A DNA stretch of 50,497 nucleotides from RGIG8748 sp045532255 (lineage in GTDB: Bacteria; Bacillota; Clostridia; UMGS1810). Positions 1-8,821 of the stretch are shown here, one piece after another. The notes under the pieces are model-generated. The model did no database searches and had not been told where the DNA came from. It saw only the letters and a program-made list of their open reading frames with translations. Both the position numbers and the translations under genes were made by a program. The stretch's first letter is position 1. Each line of letters begins with the position of its first letter. The stretch lies in the NCBI GenBank assembly GCA_045532255.1, contig JAZSFO010000083.1:1-50497 (forward strand), read 5' to 3'.

Positions 1-131
1 AAATAGAGGGGCTCGAACCCTGGGAGAAAAAATATTCTATAAAGGAATTAAAAAACGAAAACAAAAAAACAATCATACGGCAACAAAAATCTTGTGGGCA
101 AAAATATAGAACGGTTAAGAAAATAAGAAAA

Positions 132-152
132 GGGCGAAGCATAGCTTCGCCC
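132..152 (-). terminator. Terminator downstream of madLM
   Basis: A perfect 9-bp stem (GGGCGAAGC / GCTTCGCCC) with a 3-base loop lies about 110 bases beyond the madM stop codon. Read on the minus strand it is followed by a T-rich run (120-131), as expected for an intrinsic terminator. The rest of 1-259 holds no gene that I can support. Confidence 0.75.
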
Positions 153-259
153 ATACTATTTTCAAACAATCCTTACTCCCAGAAAGGAAGAATTATTCCC
201 TTATTTTCTTTGCATTTCTGTAACAGCTTAATCAATTTTTTTACAGCCTTATATGTACA

Positions 260-1033
260 TTATGGCAAAAATATCTTTACCAGAAAATATAATACTGACG
301 GGCAAAGAAGACATCCAAGTCCTGTGTAGAAGGTAGCTACCATGGCACCGTAAGGTACTAGCTTGGGGTCTGTTGCTGCAAGTCCTGCAGATGTACCGCT
401 TGTAGTTCCCATCAGACCGCCAAATACCATAGCAGCACTGGGAGTGGTAAGCCCGATTTTTTTTGCAACCACGGGAGTGAGAAGCATTACCGCAATAGAC
501 TTAAAAACTCCTGCCGCAATCGAAATTGCAATAACTGCAGAGCTTGCTCCGACTGCTGCACCTGTAACGGGACCTACTACAAAGGTAGTCGTTCCTGCGG
601 CAATAGTAGTGACACTCGCTGCATCTCTGTAGCCAAATGCAACTGCAATCAGTGCACCCAAAATGAATGTTCCTATTATACCTATAAAAAGTGCTACAAT
701 ACCTGCAAGACCGCACTTTTTGATTTCTGAGAATTTTGCACCGTAAGAGGTAGAAATGATGGTAAAGTCACGAAGCGATGAGCCTCCAAGAATACCGATA
801 CCTGTAAACACTGTCACATCCGCAAGTCCCTTGGAACCGCCTGTAAGTCTTCCGCCAACATATGCTAAAATAAGACCAAGAAAAATAGCTATTGCCGATG
901 AATGTATTCTTCCTTTGGTAACCTTAGCTGAAACAAAGTTGGAAAACATTGCTATTATTCCGATTACCAAAAAAGACATAACAAATGCGTTGTCTACAAA
1001 GAGTTCTACAAAAATGTTTGCTAATGCTTTCAT
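260..1033 (-). CDS. madM: Malonate transporter subunit MadM
   Basis: Likely the larger subunit of the two-component MadL/MadM malonate carrier, an integral membrane importer (sodium-dependent in the characterised Malonomonas system). The 257-residue protein is almost entirely hydrophobic, with about seven to eight membrane segments and glycine/alanine-rich stretches such as GGLMGTTSGTSAG near residue 205, a length typical for MadM. It overlaps madL by 4 bases (ATGA), so the two are translationally coupled. No malonate decarboxylase genes are visible in the window, so the carried substrate rests on family resemblance; another dicarboxylate is possible. The divergent LysR gene is the obvious regulator. 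Confidence 0.85.
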   Translation of the reverse strand: MKALANIFVELFVDNAFVMSFLVIGIIAMFSNFVSAKVTKGRIHSSAIAIFLGLILAYVGGRLTGGSKGLADVTVFTGIGILGGSSLRDFTIISTSYGAKFSEIKKCGLAGIVALFIGIIGTFILGALIAVAFGYRDAASVTTIAAGTTTFVVGPVTGAAVGASSAVIAISIAAGVFKSIAVMLLTPVVAKKIGLTTPSAAMVFGGLMGTTSGTSAGLAATDPKLVPYGAMVATFYTGLGCLLCPSVLYFLVKIFLP

Positions 1034-1419
1034 GCCTCTGCCTCCTCATTATCTGTGTCTTCAACCGTTTTTGGTATAAACTTATTAAACAAAGGAATAA
1101 GCAGCAGCATAGCCGCCACAACACCAACTCCTGCAACAAGAGCAAGAACACCGCCGTTAAGAGCACTTACAACATTCTGAGATGCGGACAATGCAATAAT
1201 AACGGGAATAAACATTTCTTTCCAGAATTCGATACCTTTTTTATATTCCTTTGGCAAGATCTTATCTATCTTTTTGGAATTGGTTGCAATCAATAACAGA
1301 ATCATCGCAAATCCAACACCGCCAATATCAGAATTAAGACCTGTTAAAAGTCCCAATAGATTTCCGACATATGAACCGATAAGCATACAACCGGCTAATA
1401 AAGCCACTCCGTAAATCAT
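1030..1419 (-). CDS. madL: Malonate transporter subunit MadL
   Basis: Small partner (129 residues) of MadM in the malonate carrier, with four predicted membrane segments and a charged C-terminus (KTVEDTDNEEAEA). The N-terminal GVALLAGCMLIGSYVGNLLG and the GGVGFAMILLLIATN stretch are characteristic of MadL. A GGGAGG Shine-Dalgarno lies 9 bases before the ATG, and a good promoter (TTTACA-17-TATAAT) lies upstream, so madLM is probably a two-gene operon ending at the hairpin at 132-152. The gene is divergent from lysR with about 140 bp between them, the usual arrangement for a LysR regulator and its target. Confidence 0.85.
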   Translation of the reverse strand: MIYGVALLAGCMLIGSYVGNLLGLLTGLNSDIGGVGFAMILLLIATNSKKIDKILPKEYKKGIEFWKEMFIPVIIALSASQNVVSALNGGVLALVAGVGVVAAMLLLIPLFNKFIPKTVEDTDNEEAEA

Positions 1420-1450
1420 AATAAACAGCCTCCCTTATTTTATCTACTCA

Positions 1451-1479
1451 ATTATAAAACAAAGGCGGTGTATTGTAAA
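1451..1479 (-). promoter_or_regulatory. Promoter of madLM
   Basis: Minus-strand -35 TTTACA (1474-1479) and -10 TATAAT (1451-1456) with 17-bp spacing, 32 bases before the madL start. It is back to back with the lysR promoter, so one LysR-type regulator could act on both. Confidence 0.7.
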
Positions 1480-1497
1480 TAATGAAATAAAATATAG

Positions 1498-1526
1498 TTG
1501 CCATAACTTATAATATATAGTATAAT
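1498..1526 (+). promoter_or_regulatory. Promoter of the lysR gene
   Basis: Plus-strand TTGCCA (1498-1503), 17-bp spacer, TATAAT (1521-1526), 32 bases before the chosen lysR start. The spacer is very AT-rich and contains a second TATAAT-like word. Confidence 0.7.
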
Positions 1527-1558
1527 AGATACAAACAATGCATAAAAGGAGCTTTGAT

Positions 1559-2413
1559 ATGGAACTATTGCAATTAAAATACTTCAGACACGCCGCAAAA
1601 ACAGAAAATTTTTCACGGACTGCACAAAATTTTATGGTGCCTGCCTCGGGCATATCCGCAAGTATAAAAAAACTTGAAAACGAAATCGGTGTAGAGCTTT
1701 TTGACCGAACTGCAAACAGCATCGCCTTAAATGAATACGGAAAAATACTGCTAAATGCCATTGACAAATCGGAGGAGCTGTTTAACAAAGCAAAAACAGA
1801 CATTTTTGATTTGTCGCAAACTCCTTTCGGTGAATTCAAGCTTCTTATCCTTACGAACAGACAAAGGATAACAAAGGTAATATTGGAATTTATAACCAAA
1901 TACCCTAAAATTTTATTTAATATCAAGCATCAGGGAATGGTTTCTCCGTCACATATCAATGACTACGATCTGATTGTTACTGACATGAACATAGAAAGCG
2001 ACTATTTTTTTAAGCATTTCTGGTTTCGGGAAGAGCTTTTTCTTGCAACGCACAAAGAAAGCCGTCTGGCAAAGAAAACCCATGTATCTTCCGCAGAGCT
2101 AAATGACGAAAAGTTTATTTGTATGACAAAAGGAAGCAGTCTGAGGCAGTGCACAGATAACCATTTTGAACGAAAAAAAATAAATCCGGATATTATAATT
2201 GAATGTGACGACCCGCAATACATACGAAATTATCTGAATATGGGATTGGGCGTCACGATATTTCCCGAAATATCATGGAAGAACCAAATAAGTGACGATA
2301 TCGCTCTTCTTAAAATTGACGACGGTCTGTACAGAGATTCCTATATTTATATCAACAAATCCAGTTCTAATGCGGTCGGGCTGTTTTTGCAAATGCTGAA
2401 AGCTGACAAGTAG
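1559..2413 (+). CDS. LysR-family transcriptional regulator
   Basis: DNA-binding regulator, 284 residues. The N-terminal winged helix-turn-helix (residues 1-60) begins MELLQLKYFRHAAKTENFSR, the LysR signature, and is followed by a periplasmic-binding-protein-like effector domain. The start is set by AAAAGGAG at 1544-1551, seven bases before the ATG at 1559; the in-frame ATG at 1538 would place this ribosome site inside the gene. Divergent orientation from madLM suggests that it senses malonate or a related acid and activates the transporter. Effector identity is inference; no binding-site motif was firmly recognised in the 140-bp intergenic region. Confidence 0.9.
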   Translation: MELLQLKYFRHAAKTENFSRTAQNFMVPASGISASIKKLENEIGVELFDRTANSIALNEYGKILLNAIDKSEELFNKAKTDIFDLSQTPFGEFKLLILTNRQRITKVILEFITKYPKILFNIKHQGMVSPSHINDYDLIVTDMNIESDYFFKHFWFREELFLATHKESRLAKKTHVSSAELNDEKFICMTKGSSLRQCTDNHFERKKINPDIIIECDDPQYIRNYLNMGLGVTIFPEISWKNQISDDIALLKIDDGLYRDSYIYINKSSSNAVGLFLQMLKADK

Positions 2414-2455
2414 AGGGTTATTCCGTACCCATACTTCCAAAAAAGAGATTAGAAA

Positions 2456-2483
2456 GGCGGTTGCATAAAAAGATGCAACCGCC
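2456..2483. terminator. Hairpin between convergent lysR and yitT
   Basis: Perfect 11-bp stem (GGCGGTTGCAT / ATGCAACCGCC) with a 6-base loop, between two convergent genes. The minus-strand side is followed by TTTCTAATCTCTTTTTT, so it serves the yitT side better than the lysR side. Confidence 0.65.
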
Positions 2484-2530
2484 ATAAAAATACCATTATT
2501 CAATTTTGACTCCGACTATTGGCAAGGAGC

Positions 2531-3394
2531 CTATTTGTAAAGATAAAATCCGTTACCCACAATCTTCTGAGACTCCGAGAACACAACAAAGGCGGTTTCG
2601 TCAATCTCAAGAATTTTCTTCTGGAATGCTTCTGTCTCGCTATCCTTAAGAGCACAGAAGAGCATTTTTTTGCCTGTATTTGTATATGCTCCCCTGACAT
2701 CTATAAGAGTTACGCCTCTTGGGGATGTGGAAACGAGCTTTTGCGATATTTCCTCGCCTCTGTCTGTGATGACAAACGCAATTCTTGACACATTGAGCTT
2801 TGCTATAATCCAGTCTATTGCCGTTGTGGATACAAAAAGTGCAATAATGCCGTAGCAGGTTAAGTTGATTTCCTTAAATATCACAAGCGATGCACCGATT
2901 ATCACACCGTCTATAATAAGGAGCAGTTTCCCTATCGGCATGGTCGGAAATTTCCATTGAACGAGTCTGCCGACTATATCCGTACCTCCGCTCGAAGCGC
3001 CTGTGGCAAAGGCAATGCCTAAGCCCACTCCGTATATCACCGCACCGAATAGCGATGCAAGGAGCAAATCAATCTCAATCGGAGGCAAGTATGAAAATAT
3101 CTCAACAAAAACCGACAGAACTCCCGATACATATACGGTTGTAAACACAAACTTCTTTCCCAGAATTCTAAACCCGAGAATAAGGAGAGTAAAATTGATT
3201 ACCGCAAAGCTGAGACCTGTGGAAACCCCCAAGGTATGATGCAGGATTGTGGCAAGACCCGAAACCCCGCCGTTTACAATCTTATTGGGTGTAAAGAATA
3301 CACTTATGGCAAATGCTACGATTATAGCACTTACGGTTCTAAGGAACCATATAAAAAACCTGTTTCGTGCAACTGTGCTGTTTGCTTGCTCCAT
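2531..3394 (-). CDS. YitT family membrane protein
   Basis: Membrane protein of 287 residues with five to six N-terminal hydrophobic segments (YitT_membrane/DUF161 region, residues 15-200, with the motif GGVSGLATILHH near 42) and a C-terminal soluble DUF2179 domain (about 205-287, containing RGVTLIDVRGAYTNTGKKML). Function in Firmicutes is not established; transport has been suggested. It starts 18 bases after the putP stop, so it may be transcribed with putP. No catalytic motif is visible. Confidence 0.85.
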   Translation of the reverse strand: MEQANSTVARNRFFIWFLRTVSAIIVAFAISVFFTPNKIVNGGVSGLATILHHTLGVSTGLSFAVINFTLLILGFRILGKKFVFTTVYVSGVLSVFVEIFSYLPPIEIDLLLASLFGAVIYGVGLGIAFATGASSGGTDIVGRLVQWKFPTMPIGKLLLIIDGVIIGASLVIFKEINLTCYGIIALFVSTTAIDWIIAKLNVSRIAFVITDRGEEISQKLVSTSPRGVTLIDVRGAYTNTGKKMLFCALKDSETEAFQKKILEIDETAFVVFSESQKIVGNGFYLYK

Positions 3395-3412
3395 GATGCA
3401 ACACCTCTCACA

Positions 3413-4948
3413 TTAGTCGTCTATTGAATTATCTGTAGCCTTTGCGTATATGAGCTTAACATCCTGAGAAGGCTCTTTGTCCATAAAAGTTACAACAACT
3501 GCAAGGACTGCACTTACTATAAAGCCTGGGATTATCTCGTAGATACCAGTTAGCGCAGAAAGTGAAGCACCGCCTGCAACGGGTGCCCACAGCCAGAACA
3601 TATCAACCAAAGCTCCCGAAACAATACCTGCAACTGCACCCTTATATGTAAATCTCTTCCAGAAAAGCGAAAGAAGAACTGTAGGACCAAACGCCGCACC
3701 GAAGATACCCCATGCGTTAGAAACAAGGTTCATAATCGCCTGTGCCGCTTCTCCCTCGCTGCTTGCTATAAAATATGCAACAACGGAAATAAGTATAACA
3801 ACTATTCTTCCTACCCAAAGTGTTTCCTTGTTGGAAGCATTTTTTCTTATAATGGGCTTATATATATCGCTTGTAAAGGACGATGCCGCAACAAGAAGCT
3901 GTGAATCTGCTGTAGACATTGATGCCGCAATTATTGCCGCAAGAAGAAGTCCTGCTATAAACGAGGGGAATACATATTTTGCAAGTCTTACAAATATCAA
4001 GGACTGCTGACCGTTTGCAAGAAGCTCTGCCGAAAGGTCTGTTCCGTTATCATAAACAAACATTCTTCCAAAATATGCAATAACTATTGTTGCCGCGAGA
4101 GAAAGCACAACCCATATGATAGCAACTGTTGCAGACTTCCTTACCATAGAGGGCTTTTCGATAGCCATAAACCTTACAATAATATGAGGCATACCGAAGT
4201 AGCCGAGACCCCAGCCGAGGCCCGAAAGGATTTCCTGCCAGCTTGCATTAAAGAAGTTAGCTACAAAATGAAATTCCTCGCCCGAGGGTCCTGTGTATAC
4301 AGTATTCAAAGCAGCTTTGTCAAGGTTTTCGCTAAAGCCCACTACAATCGGAACAAGAAGAAGAGCACCAAGCATCAAAAGTCCCTGGAAGAAGTCTGTC
4401 CAGCATACTGCACTAAATCCGCCGAGGAAGGTGTATGCAATAACGATTGATGCAAATATCAGCATTGCCGCAGTTTTATCTAGAGTGGGAACGAGTGTTG
4501 TGAACACATCTGTTCCTGCAACAAATGCGGATGCAACATAAATTGTAAAGCAAACAAGGAAAACTACCGCACAAATAATACTTACAGTAGGATTCTTGCT
4601 TACAAAACGGTTGGAAAGATACTGCGGAAGTGTGATGGAATCGTTAGCCGCCTTGGAGAACTTACGAAGTCTCTTGGCAACGAGTATCCAGTTAGCCGCC
4701 GTACCGATGGCAAGACCTATGCCTATCCATGCCTGACCGAAGCCGAATGCAAGGATGCTTCCGGGAAGACCCATAAGAAGCCAGGCACTCATGTCCGATG
4801 CCTGAGCACTCATTGCGGTAACCCACGGACCCATAGCTCTTCCGCCAAGGAAATAATCCTTATCGGTAATTACCTTGGAGCGTACGAAGAAGTAAACACC
4901 TATTGCTACCATGGCAATAAAGTAGAGTACAAATGCAAAAATATCCAT
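3413..4948 (-). CDS. putP: Sodium/proline symporter
   Basis: Sodium:solute symporter, 511 residues with about 13 membrane segments. Recognisable family features are YFLGGRAMGPWVTAMSAQAS near residue 33, the WI(G)IGLAIGTAANW region, and FRGRM-like YFGRMFVYDNG. The likely substrate is proline, supported by its position upstream of the proline synthesis genes proA and proB (same strand, but 90 bp away), although the SSF family also carries other solutes. Proline uptake and synthesis together suggest management of osmotic stress or supply of proline for fermentation. Length is normal for PutP. Confidence 0.85.
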   Translation of the reverse strand: MDIFAFVLYFIAMVAIGVYFFVRSKVITDKDYFLGGRAMGPWVTAMSAQASDMSAWLLMGLPGSILAFGFGQAWIGIGLAIGTAANWILVAKRLRKFSKAANDSITLPQYLSNRFVSKNPTVSIICAVVFLVCFTIYVASAFVAGTDVFTTLVPTLDKTAAMLIFASIVIAYTFLGGFSAVCWTDFFQGLLMLGALLLVPIVVGFSENLDKAALNTVYTGPSGEEFHFVANFFNASWQEILSGLGWGLGYFGMPHIIVRFMAIEKPSMVRKSATVAIIWVVLSLAATIVIAYFGRMFVYDNGTDLSAELLANGQQSLIFVRLAKYVFPSFIAGLLLAAIIAASMSTADSQLLVAASSFTSDIYKPIIRKNASNKETLWVGRIVVILISVVAYFIASSEGEAAQAIMNLVSNAWGIFGAAFGPTVLLSLFWKRFTYKGAVAGIVSGALVDMFWLWAPVAGGASLSALTGIYEIIPGFIVSAVLAVVVTFMDKEPSQDVKLIYAKATDNSIDD

Positions 4949-5039
4949 TGATTAAATCACCTCTATATAAAAATATATTTCATTTTACCACATATTAACA
5001 CAAAATGCAACATCATTTCTCTTTGCATCAAAAAGGAAT

Positions 5040-6284
5040 TTATCTGACATGACCGTCGCCCTTAACAACATATTTATATGATGTAAGCTCTTTTATACCC
5101 ATAGGGCCTCTTGCGTGAAGCTTCTGTGTGCTTATTCCTATCTCTGCGCCGAAGCCGAATTCAAAGCCGTCGGTAAATCTTGTGGATGCATTGACATATA
5201 CAGCCGCCGCATCTATTGCGGATACAAAAAGCTCCTGTGCCTCTCTGTCCTCCGCTACTATACATTCCGAATGGCCTGTTGAATATCTTCGGATGTGGTC
5301 TATCGCCTCATCCGCTCCCCATACCGACCTTACGCTTATGGCATAGTCAAGAAATTCTGTTCCGTAGTCTTCCTCTGTTGCCTCTCTTACGCATGTGAGC
5401 TTATTCATTATATCAGGCGAGGCGTATACCTTGACATTCTTTTTTGCAAATTCCTCATCAAGCATTCGGAAAAAGGCATCGTCAGTATCCTTGTGAACAA
5501 GAAGTGTCTCCGCTGCATTGCATACCGAGGGTCTGCTGGTTTTGGCATTGACGACGATATCAACAGCTTTCTTAATATCTGCGGATTTGTCCACATATAT
5601 ATGGCAGTTGCCCACACCTGTTTCTATAACGGGAACGGTAGAGTTATTTACAACCGCATTTATAAGTCCCGCACCGCCTCGGGGAATGAGGACATCTATA
5701 TATCCTTTGAGCCTCATCATCTCGTTTGCGCTGTCTCTTGAGGTATCTGTTACAAAGCCTATTATATCGCTGTCTGCACCTATAGCCTTAAGGGCATCTC
5801 TCATGACCTTTACTATGGCGGTATTGGTGTTTATTGCTTCCTTGCCTCCCCTGAGTATTACTGCATTGGATGCCTTGATGCACAAAACCGCTGTATCTAC
5901 CGTAACATTGGGGCGCGCCTCATATATAATACCTACCACACCCATAGGTACTGTGTGCTTTTCTATAACAAGTCCGTTCGGTCTCTGCCAGCTGTCTATG
6001 ACAATTCCCACAGGGTCATCAAGCTCTGCTACCTTTAGAACTCCGTCGGCAGATGCGATTATCCTCTCCTTAGTAAAGAGAAGTCTGTCGAGCATTGCAC
6101 CCTTTGTACCTGAGTTTCTTGCGTTTTCTATATCCTTTTTGTTCTCTTCTTCTATATAACCTGCATTTTGTATAAGGCTGTGTGCGATTTGCTTAAGCAT
6201 TTCATTTTTTTCATAGGGGGTCATTGCCATAAGGGACAACGATGCCTTTCTGACACTCGCACCGATTTTCGTAAGCTCTGTCAT
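5040..6284 (-). CDS. proA: Glutamate-5-semialdehyde dehydrogenase (gamma-glutamyl phosphate reductase)
   Basis: Second step of proline synthesis: NADPH-dependent reduction of gamma-glutamyl phosphate to glutamate-5-semialdehyde. The 414-residue protein has the aldehyde-dehydrogenase fold, with the catalytic cysteine in SRPSVCNAAETLLVH (about residue 256), the PMGVVGIIYEARPNVT segment and the C-terminal ARGPMGIKELTSYKYVVKG. It overlaps the 3' end of proB by 4 bases (ATGA), the usual proBA coupling. The third enzyme, ProC, is not in the window. Full length, no anomalies. Confidence 0.96.
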   Translation of the reverse strand: MTELTKIGASVRKASLSLMAMTPYEKNEMLKQIAHSLIQNAGYIEEENKKDIENARNSGTKGAMLDRLLFTKERIIASADGVLKVAELDDPVGIVIDSWQRPNGLVIEKHTVPMGVVGIIYEARPNVTVDTAVLCIKASNAVILRGGKEAINTNTAIVKVMRDALKAIGADSDIIGFVTDTSRDSANEMMRLKGYIDVLIPRGGAGLINAVVNNSTVPVIETGVGNCHIYVDKSADIKKAVDIVVNAKTSRPSVCNAAETLLVHKDTDDAFFRMLDEEFAKKNVKVYASPDIMNKLTCVREATEEDYGTEFLDYAISVRSVWGADEAIDHIRRYSTGHSECIVAEDREAQELFVSAIDAAAVYVNASTRFTDGFEFGFGAEIGISTQKLHARGPMGIKELTSYKYVVKGDGHVR

Positions 6285-7072
6285 TTTGTTACCGTCCTTT
6301 TGAATAATGTTCCCACACTCTTGCCGTCAAGCAGACTATAAACTATATCGGGGTCTGCGCCGTTTAATATATACATATCTATTCCTGCATCGTTGGCTAT
6401 CCCCGCGGCTGTAAGCTTGGTTATCATACCGCCTGTTCCTCTGTCGCTTCCTGCTCCCGAGGCAAGAGCCTTGATTTCGTCTGTGACCTCTTCCACAACG
6501 GGAATGAGCCTGGCATTGGGGTTGGTATTGGGGTTGTCGTCATAGAGTCCGTCTATGTCAGAAAGTATTACAAGAAGGTCCGCACCGATAAGCTTGGCAA
6601 CTGTTGCAGAGAGGGTATCGTTATCGCCGAATTCTATCTGTTCTGCGCTTATTGTATCGTTCTCATTGACGATGGGCAGAGCACCGAGCGAAAGAAGTGT
6701 TTCGAATGTGTTCTGTGCATTGGTTTTGAGTATCTCATTGTCAATTACATCTTTAGTAAGAAGAAGCTGTGCAACCGTATGGTTGTAACCAGAGAAAAGA
6801 CGGGAATAAAAATCCATAAGCTCGCATTGTCCGATTGATGCGAGAGCCTGCTTTTCCCTTGTGTTTGCGGGGCGGGTCTTAATGCCGAGCTTGCCCATGC
6901 CCACGCCTACGGCACCGCTTGTAACAAGTATGATATCCTTGCCCTGATTTTTGAGGTCCGAAAGCACCTTGACCAGCTTTTCTACACGGCGGATGTTAAT
7001 TCCTCCTCCCGAATATGTAAGAGTTGAGGTTCCGACCTTGAAAACAACTCTTTTTGCATCCTTTAATGACAT
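6281..7072 (-). CDS. proB: Glutamate 5-kinase, short form
   Basis: First step of proline synthesis: phosphorylation of glutamate. The protein is an amino-acid-kinase fold with VVFKVGTSTLTY at the N-terminus, the ILVTSGAVGVGMGKLG glycine-rich loop and SDRGTGGMITKLTAAGIA near residue 210. I chose the ATG at 7072 (263 residues): GGAG sits 9 bases upstream, whereas the in-frame ATG at 7087 overlaps that site. The C-terminal PUA domain of the E. coli enzyme is absent, as in many Firmicutes short forms. Feedback inhibition by proline is typical of the family but cannot be seen here. It is the first gene of proBA; just upstream lies a non-coding repeat. Confidence 0.93.
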   Translation of the reverse strand: MSLKDAKRVVFKVGTSTLTYSGGGINIRRVEKLVKVLSDLKNQGKDIILVTSGAVGVGMGKLGIKTRPANTREKQALASIGQCELMDFYSRLFSGYNHTVAQLLLTKDVIDNEILKTNAQNTFETLLSLGALPIVNENDTISAEQIEFGDNDTLSATVAKLIGADLLVILSDIDGLYDDNPNTNPNARLIPVVEEVTDEIKALASGAGSDRGTGGMITKLTAAGIANDAGIDMYILNGADPDIVYSLLDGKSVGTLFKRTVTK

Positions 7073-7130
7073 ATAAATCATCTCCATGATATAATTTTCT
7101 TATGCGTAATTTTATAAAGACGAAATCAAT

Positions 7131-7648
7131 ACAATTGCTTCGCACGCTTTGCGATATCCCATATCACACTTGGTATGAATTTTGGGAACATTAGGCTCAA
7201 ATCTTTGTAAAAATACCGCCGCGATGACACGCTCACTCAGAGCGAGGCATCGCTAAAATCGACGGACAGCAGCGGAAATTTGATTCCGTCGATTTTACGG
7301 GATTTTTACTTTGATTTGAGCCGAATGTTCTGCCCCAAAATTCATAAGGCGTGTGCTACGGGATACCGCATATCGTACGAGCGCACAGCAGAGGATATTC
7401 AATACGATGCTTTTTGCGGATTTCAAGTTAAAACAGATGCCTTAAATCCAGCAAAAAACGGAGTAAAATTACCGAAAATCAATTTCCGCTGCGGTTCGGG
7501 AATTTTAGCGATGCCAAGCTCTGAGTGAGCTTGTCAGCGCGGCTTCGTTTTTTGTGCAGATTTTAGGTAGCTGTTCTTGAAATCCGCACTTAGCAGCGAT
7601 TGAATATCCTCTGGTGAAGCTCATCATGAAATTTACCCTTTACAGAAT
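7131..7648. repeat. Composite foldback repeat, copy R1 (modules A and B)
   Basis: About 518 bp of non-coding DNA made of two homologous modules in opposite orientation. Module A (about 7131-7400) has outer arms of roughly 45-60 bp (left around 7150-7190, right around 7325-7375, sharing TATGAATTTTGGG), middle arms with GGCTCAAATC / GATTTGAGCC, and two small inner hairpins (7221-7252, loop ACTCA; 7256-7296, AAAATCGACGGA / TCCGTCGATTTT). Module B (about 7415-7600) has the same design with arms starting GCGGATTTCAAG, and its inner hairpins come in reverse order. The same unit recurs at 43673-44185 (inverted) and in part at 23756, 24214 and 50210. Short open frames inside it follow the palindromes and I do not regard them as genes. 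Confidence 0.85.
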
Positions 7649-7805
7649 TGGTCATAGTATAAATATTTAAAAATATAGAGGTCGATGCCTCCATCGACCC
7701 GAAATGAATAAAATTCCGGGCGGATGCAGGTGCCCTGAGCATCGCGAAAAAATACTCCTTGGGTACATCCACCCCTACAAATAAATTATTTATATATGAT
7801 ATTTC
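7649..7805. other. Gene-free stretch with a small hairpin
   Basis: AT-rich spacer between repeat R1 and the coiled-coil gene. It contains an 8-bp perfect hairpin (GGTCGATG-CCTC-CATCGACC, 7680-7699) and a GC-richer patch (7715-7775) that looks like a degenerate intergenic repeat. No coding signal. Confidence 0.5.
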
Positions 7806-8246
7806 TTACTGACGGAGATTTTCTCTTCCCTGTCTGAGCTTGTCGCCTATGCTCTTGACATCAATCTCTACTCTTTCGAGAAGCTCGTCCGCAAACTTGA
7901 TAGCCGCAAGCTTAATCTCTCTGCCGTCCTTCTGTGCCTTAGATATGATATCGTTGGCATTGGCGGTTGCCTGCTTTGTAATCTCATGCTCGTCCACAAG
8001 ACCCATAATCTTGTGTTCTGCTTCCTTAATCTTGGCATCAGCTTGCTTCTGTGCATCGGAAATAATCTTCTTGGAGTCTTCTGCAATAGATTTTGCCACT
8101 CTGATTTCATCAGGAAGCTGGAGGCTTATGTCATTGATAAGAGACATAACTCTCTCCTTGTCGATAAAGGTCTTTTTGATAACGGGTATTTCAAAACCTT
8201 TTTCTATAATTTCTTCGAGTTCGCTAAGCATTTCTATAACATCCAT
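7806..8246 (-). CDS. Coiled-coil protein of unknown function, downstream of coaD
   Basis: A 146-residue, highly charged and mostly helical protein with long heptad-rich stretches (residues 45-125: DSKKIISDAQKQADAKIKEA and following), resembling the coiled-coil part of DivIVA or the b subunit of ATP synthase. It has no membrane segment. The start at 8246 (or the adjacent ATG at 8249) is chosen because AGGAG lies 5-8 bases upstream; the ATG at 8264 has none. Third gene of the rsmD-coaD operon, an arrangement common in Clostridia. A role in cell shape or division would be a guess from the DivIVA-like appearance. Confidence 0.75.
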   Translation of the reverse strand: MDVIEMLSELEEIIEKGFEIPVIKKTFIDKERVMSLINDISLQLPDEIRVAKSIAEDSKKIISDAQKQADAKIKEAEHKIMGLVDEHEITKQATANANDIISKAQKDGREIKLAAIKFADELLERVEIDVKSIGDKLRQGRENLRQ

Positions 8247-8311
8247 CATTCGTTCTCCTCCCATAATTTGGATTTTTAAGCCTTTAGCCGAAATTTATAT
8301 TTAAAACCAAC

Positions 8312-8818
8312 TTAAGTATTGGTAGTTTTGGCTAGTGCCTGTTGTGCTTTTTTTGTAACAGCTTCTATCATGTCATCGGGAACAAGTCCCTCAAGGCATC
8401 CGCCGTGTCGGGCAACCTCTTTGACTATGCTTGAGCTGAGATATTGATATTTGGCGCTTGTCATCATAAACAGTGTTTCTATATCTCTTGACAGCTTGTG
8501 GTTCATAAGTGCCATCTGGAATTCGTATTCAAAATCAGATATAGCCCTTAACCCCTTGATAATGATACCTGCATTTTTTCGGCTCATATAGTCTACCAAG
8601 AGGCCTGAAAAAGTGTCTACTTCAACATTTGGAAGCTCCTTTGTGGCTCTGCGGATAAATTCCATACGCTCCTCTATGCTGAACAGAGGATTCTTTGCGC
8701 TGTTTACGAGAACTGCCACATATACCTTGTCGAAGGTTCTGGCAGAACGGCGGATAATGTCTATATGTCCGTTTGTTATCGGGTCAAAGCTACCGGGATA
8801 AACAGCTATTTTCTTCAT
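8312..8818 (-). CDS. coaD: Phosphopantetheine adenylyltransferase
   Basis: Penultimate step of coenzyme A synthesis: ATP + 4'-phosphopantetheine gives dephospho-CoA. The 168-residue protein has the nucleotidyltransferase signature PGSFDPITNGHIDII (residues 8-22; TNGH is the T/HxGH motif) and the C-terminal SSSIVKEVARHGG that binds nucleotide. Length is that of the bacterial hexameric enzyme. It starts 3 bases after the rsmD stop codon, a conserved Firmicutes pairing, and is probably transcribed from the promoter at 9401-9429. Confidence 0.97.
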   Translation of the reverse strand: MKKIAVYPGSFDPITNGHIDIIRRSARTFDKVYVAVLVNSAKNPLFSIEERMEFIRRATKELPNVEVDTFSGLLVDYMSRKNAGIIIKGLRAISDFEYEFQMALMNHKLSRDIETLFMMTSAKYQYLSSSIVKEVARHGGCLEGLVPDDMIEAVTKKAQQALAKTTNT

Positions 8819-8821
8819 GTC

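Noticed and set aside
1..26. tRNA T-arm-like sequence (GAGGG-GCTCGAA-CCCTG) at the window edge, minus strand
   Set aside because: Only a T-loop-like word is visible. The first stem pair is mismatched, and the neighbouring bases show no anticodon or D arm. It could be a tRNA remnant or an integration scar, but cannot be supported.
7280..7528. Open frames inside the foldback repeats (also 24318-24551, 44082-44273 and others)
   Set aside because: They follow the palindromic arms, have no ribosome sites, and differ in frame between copies; treated as non-coding.
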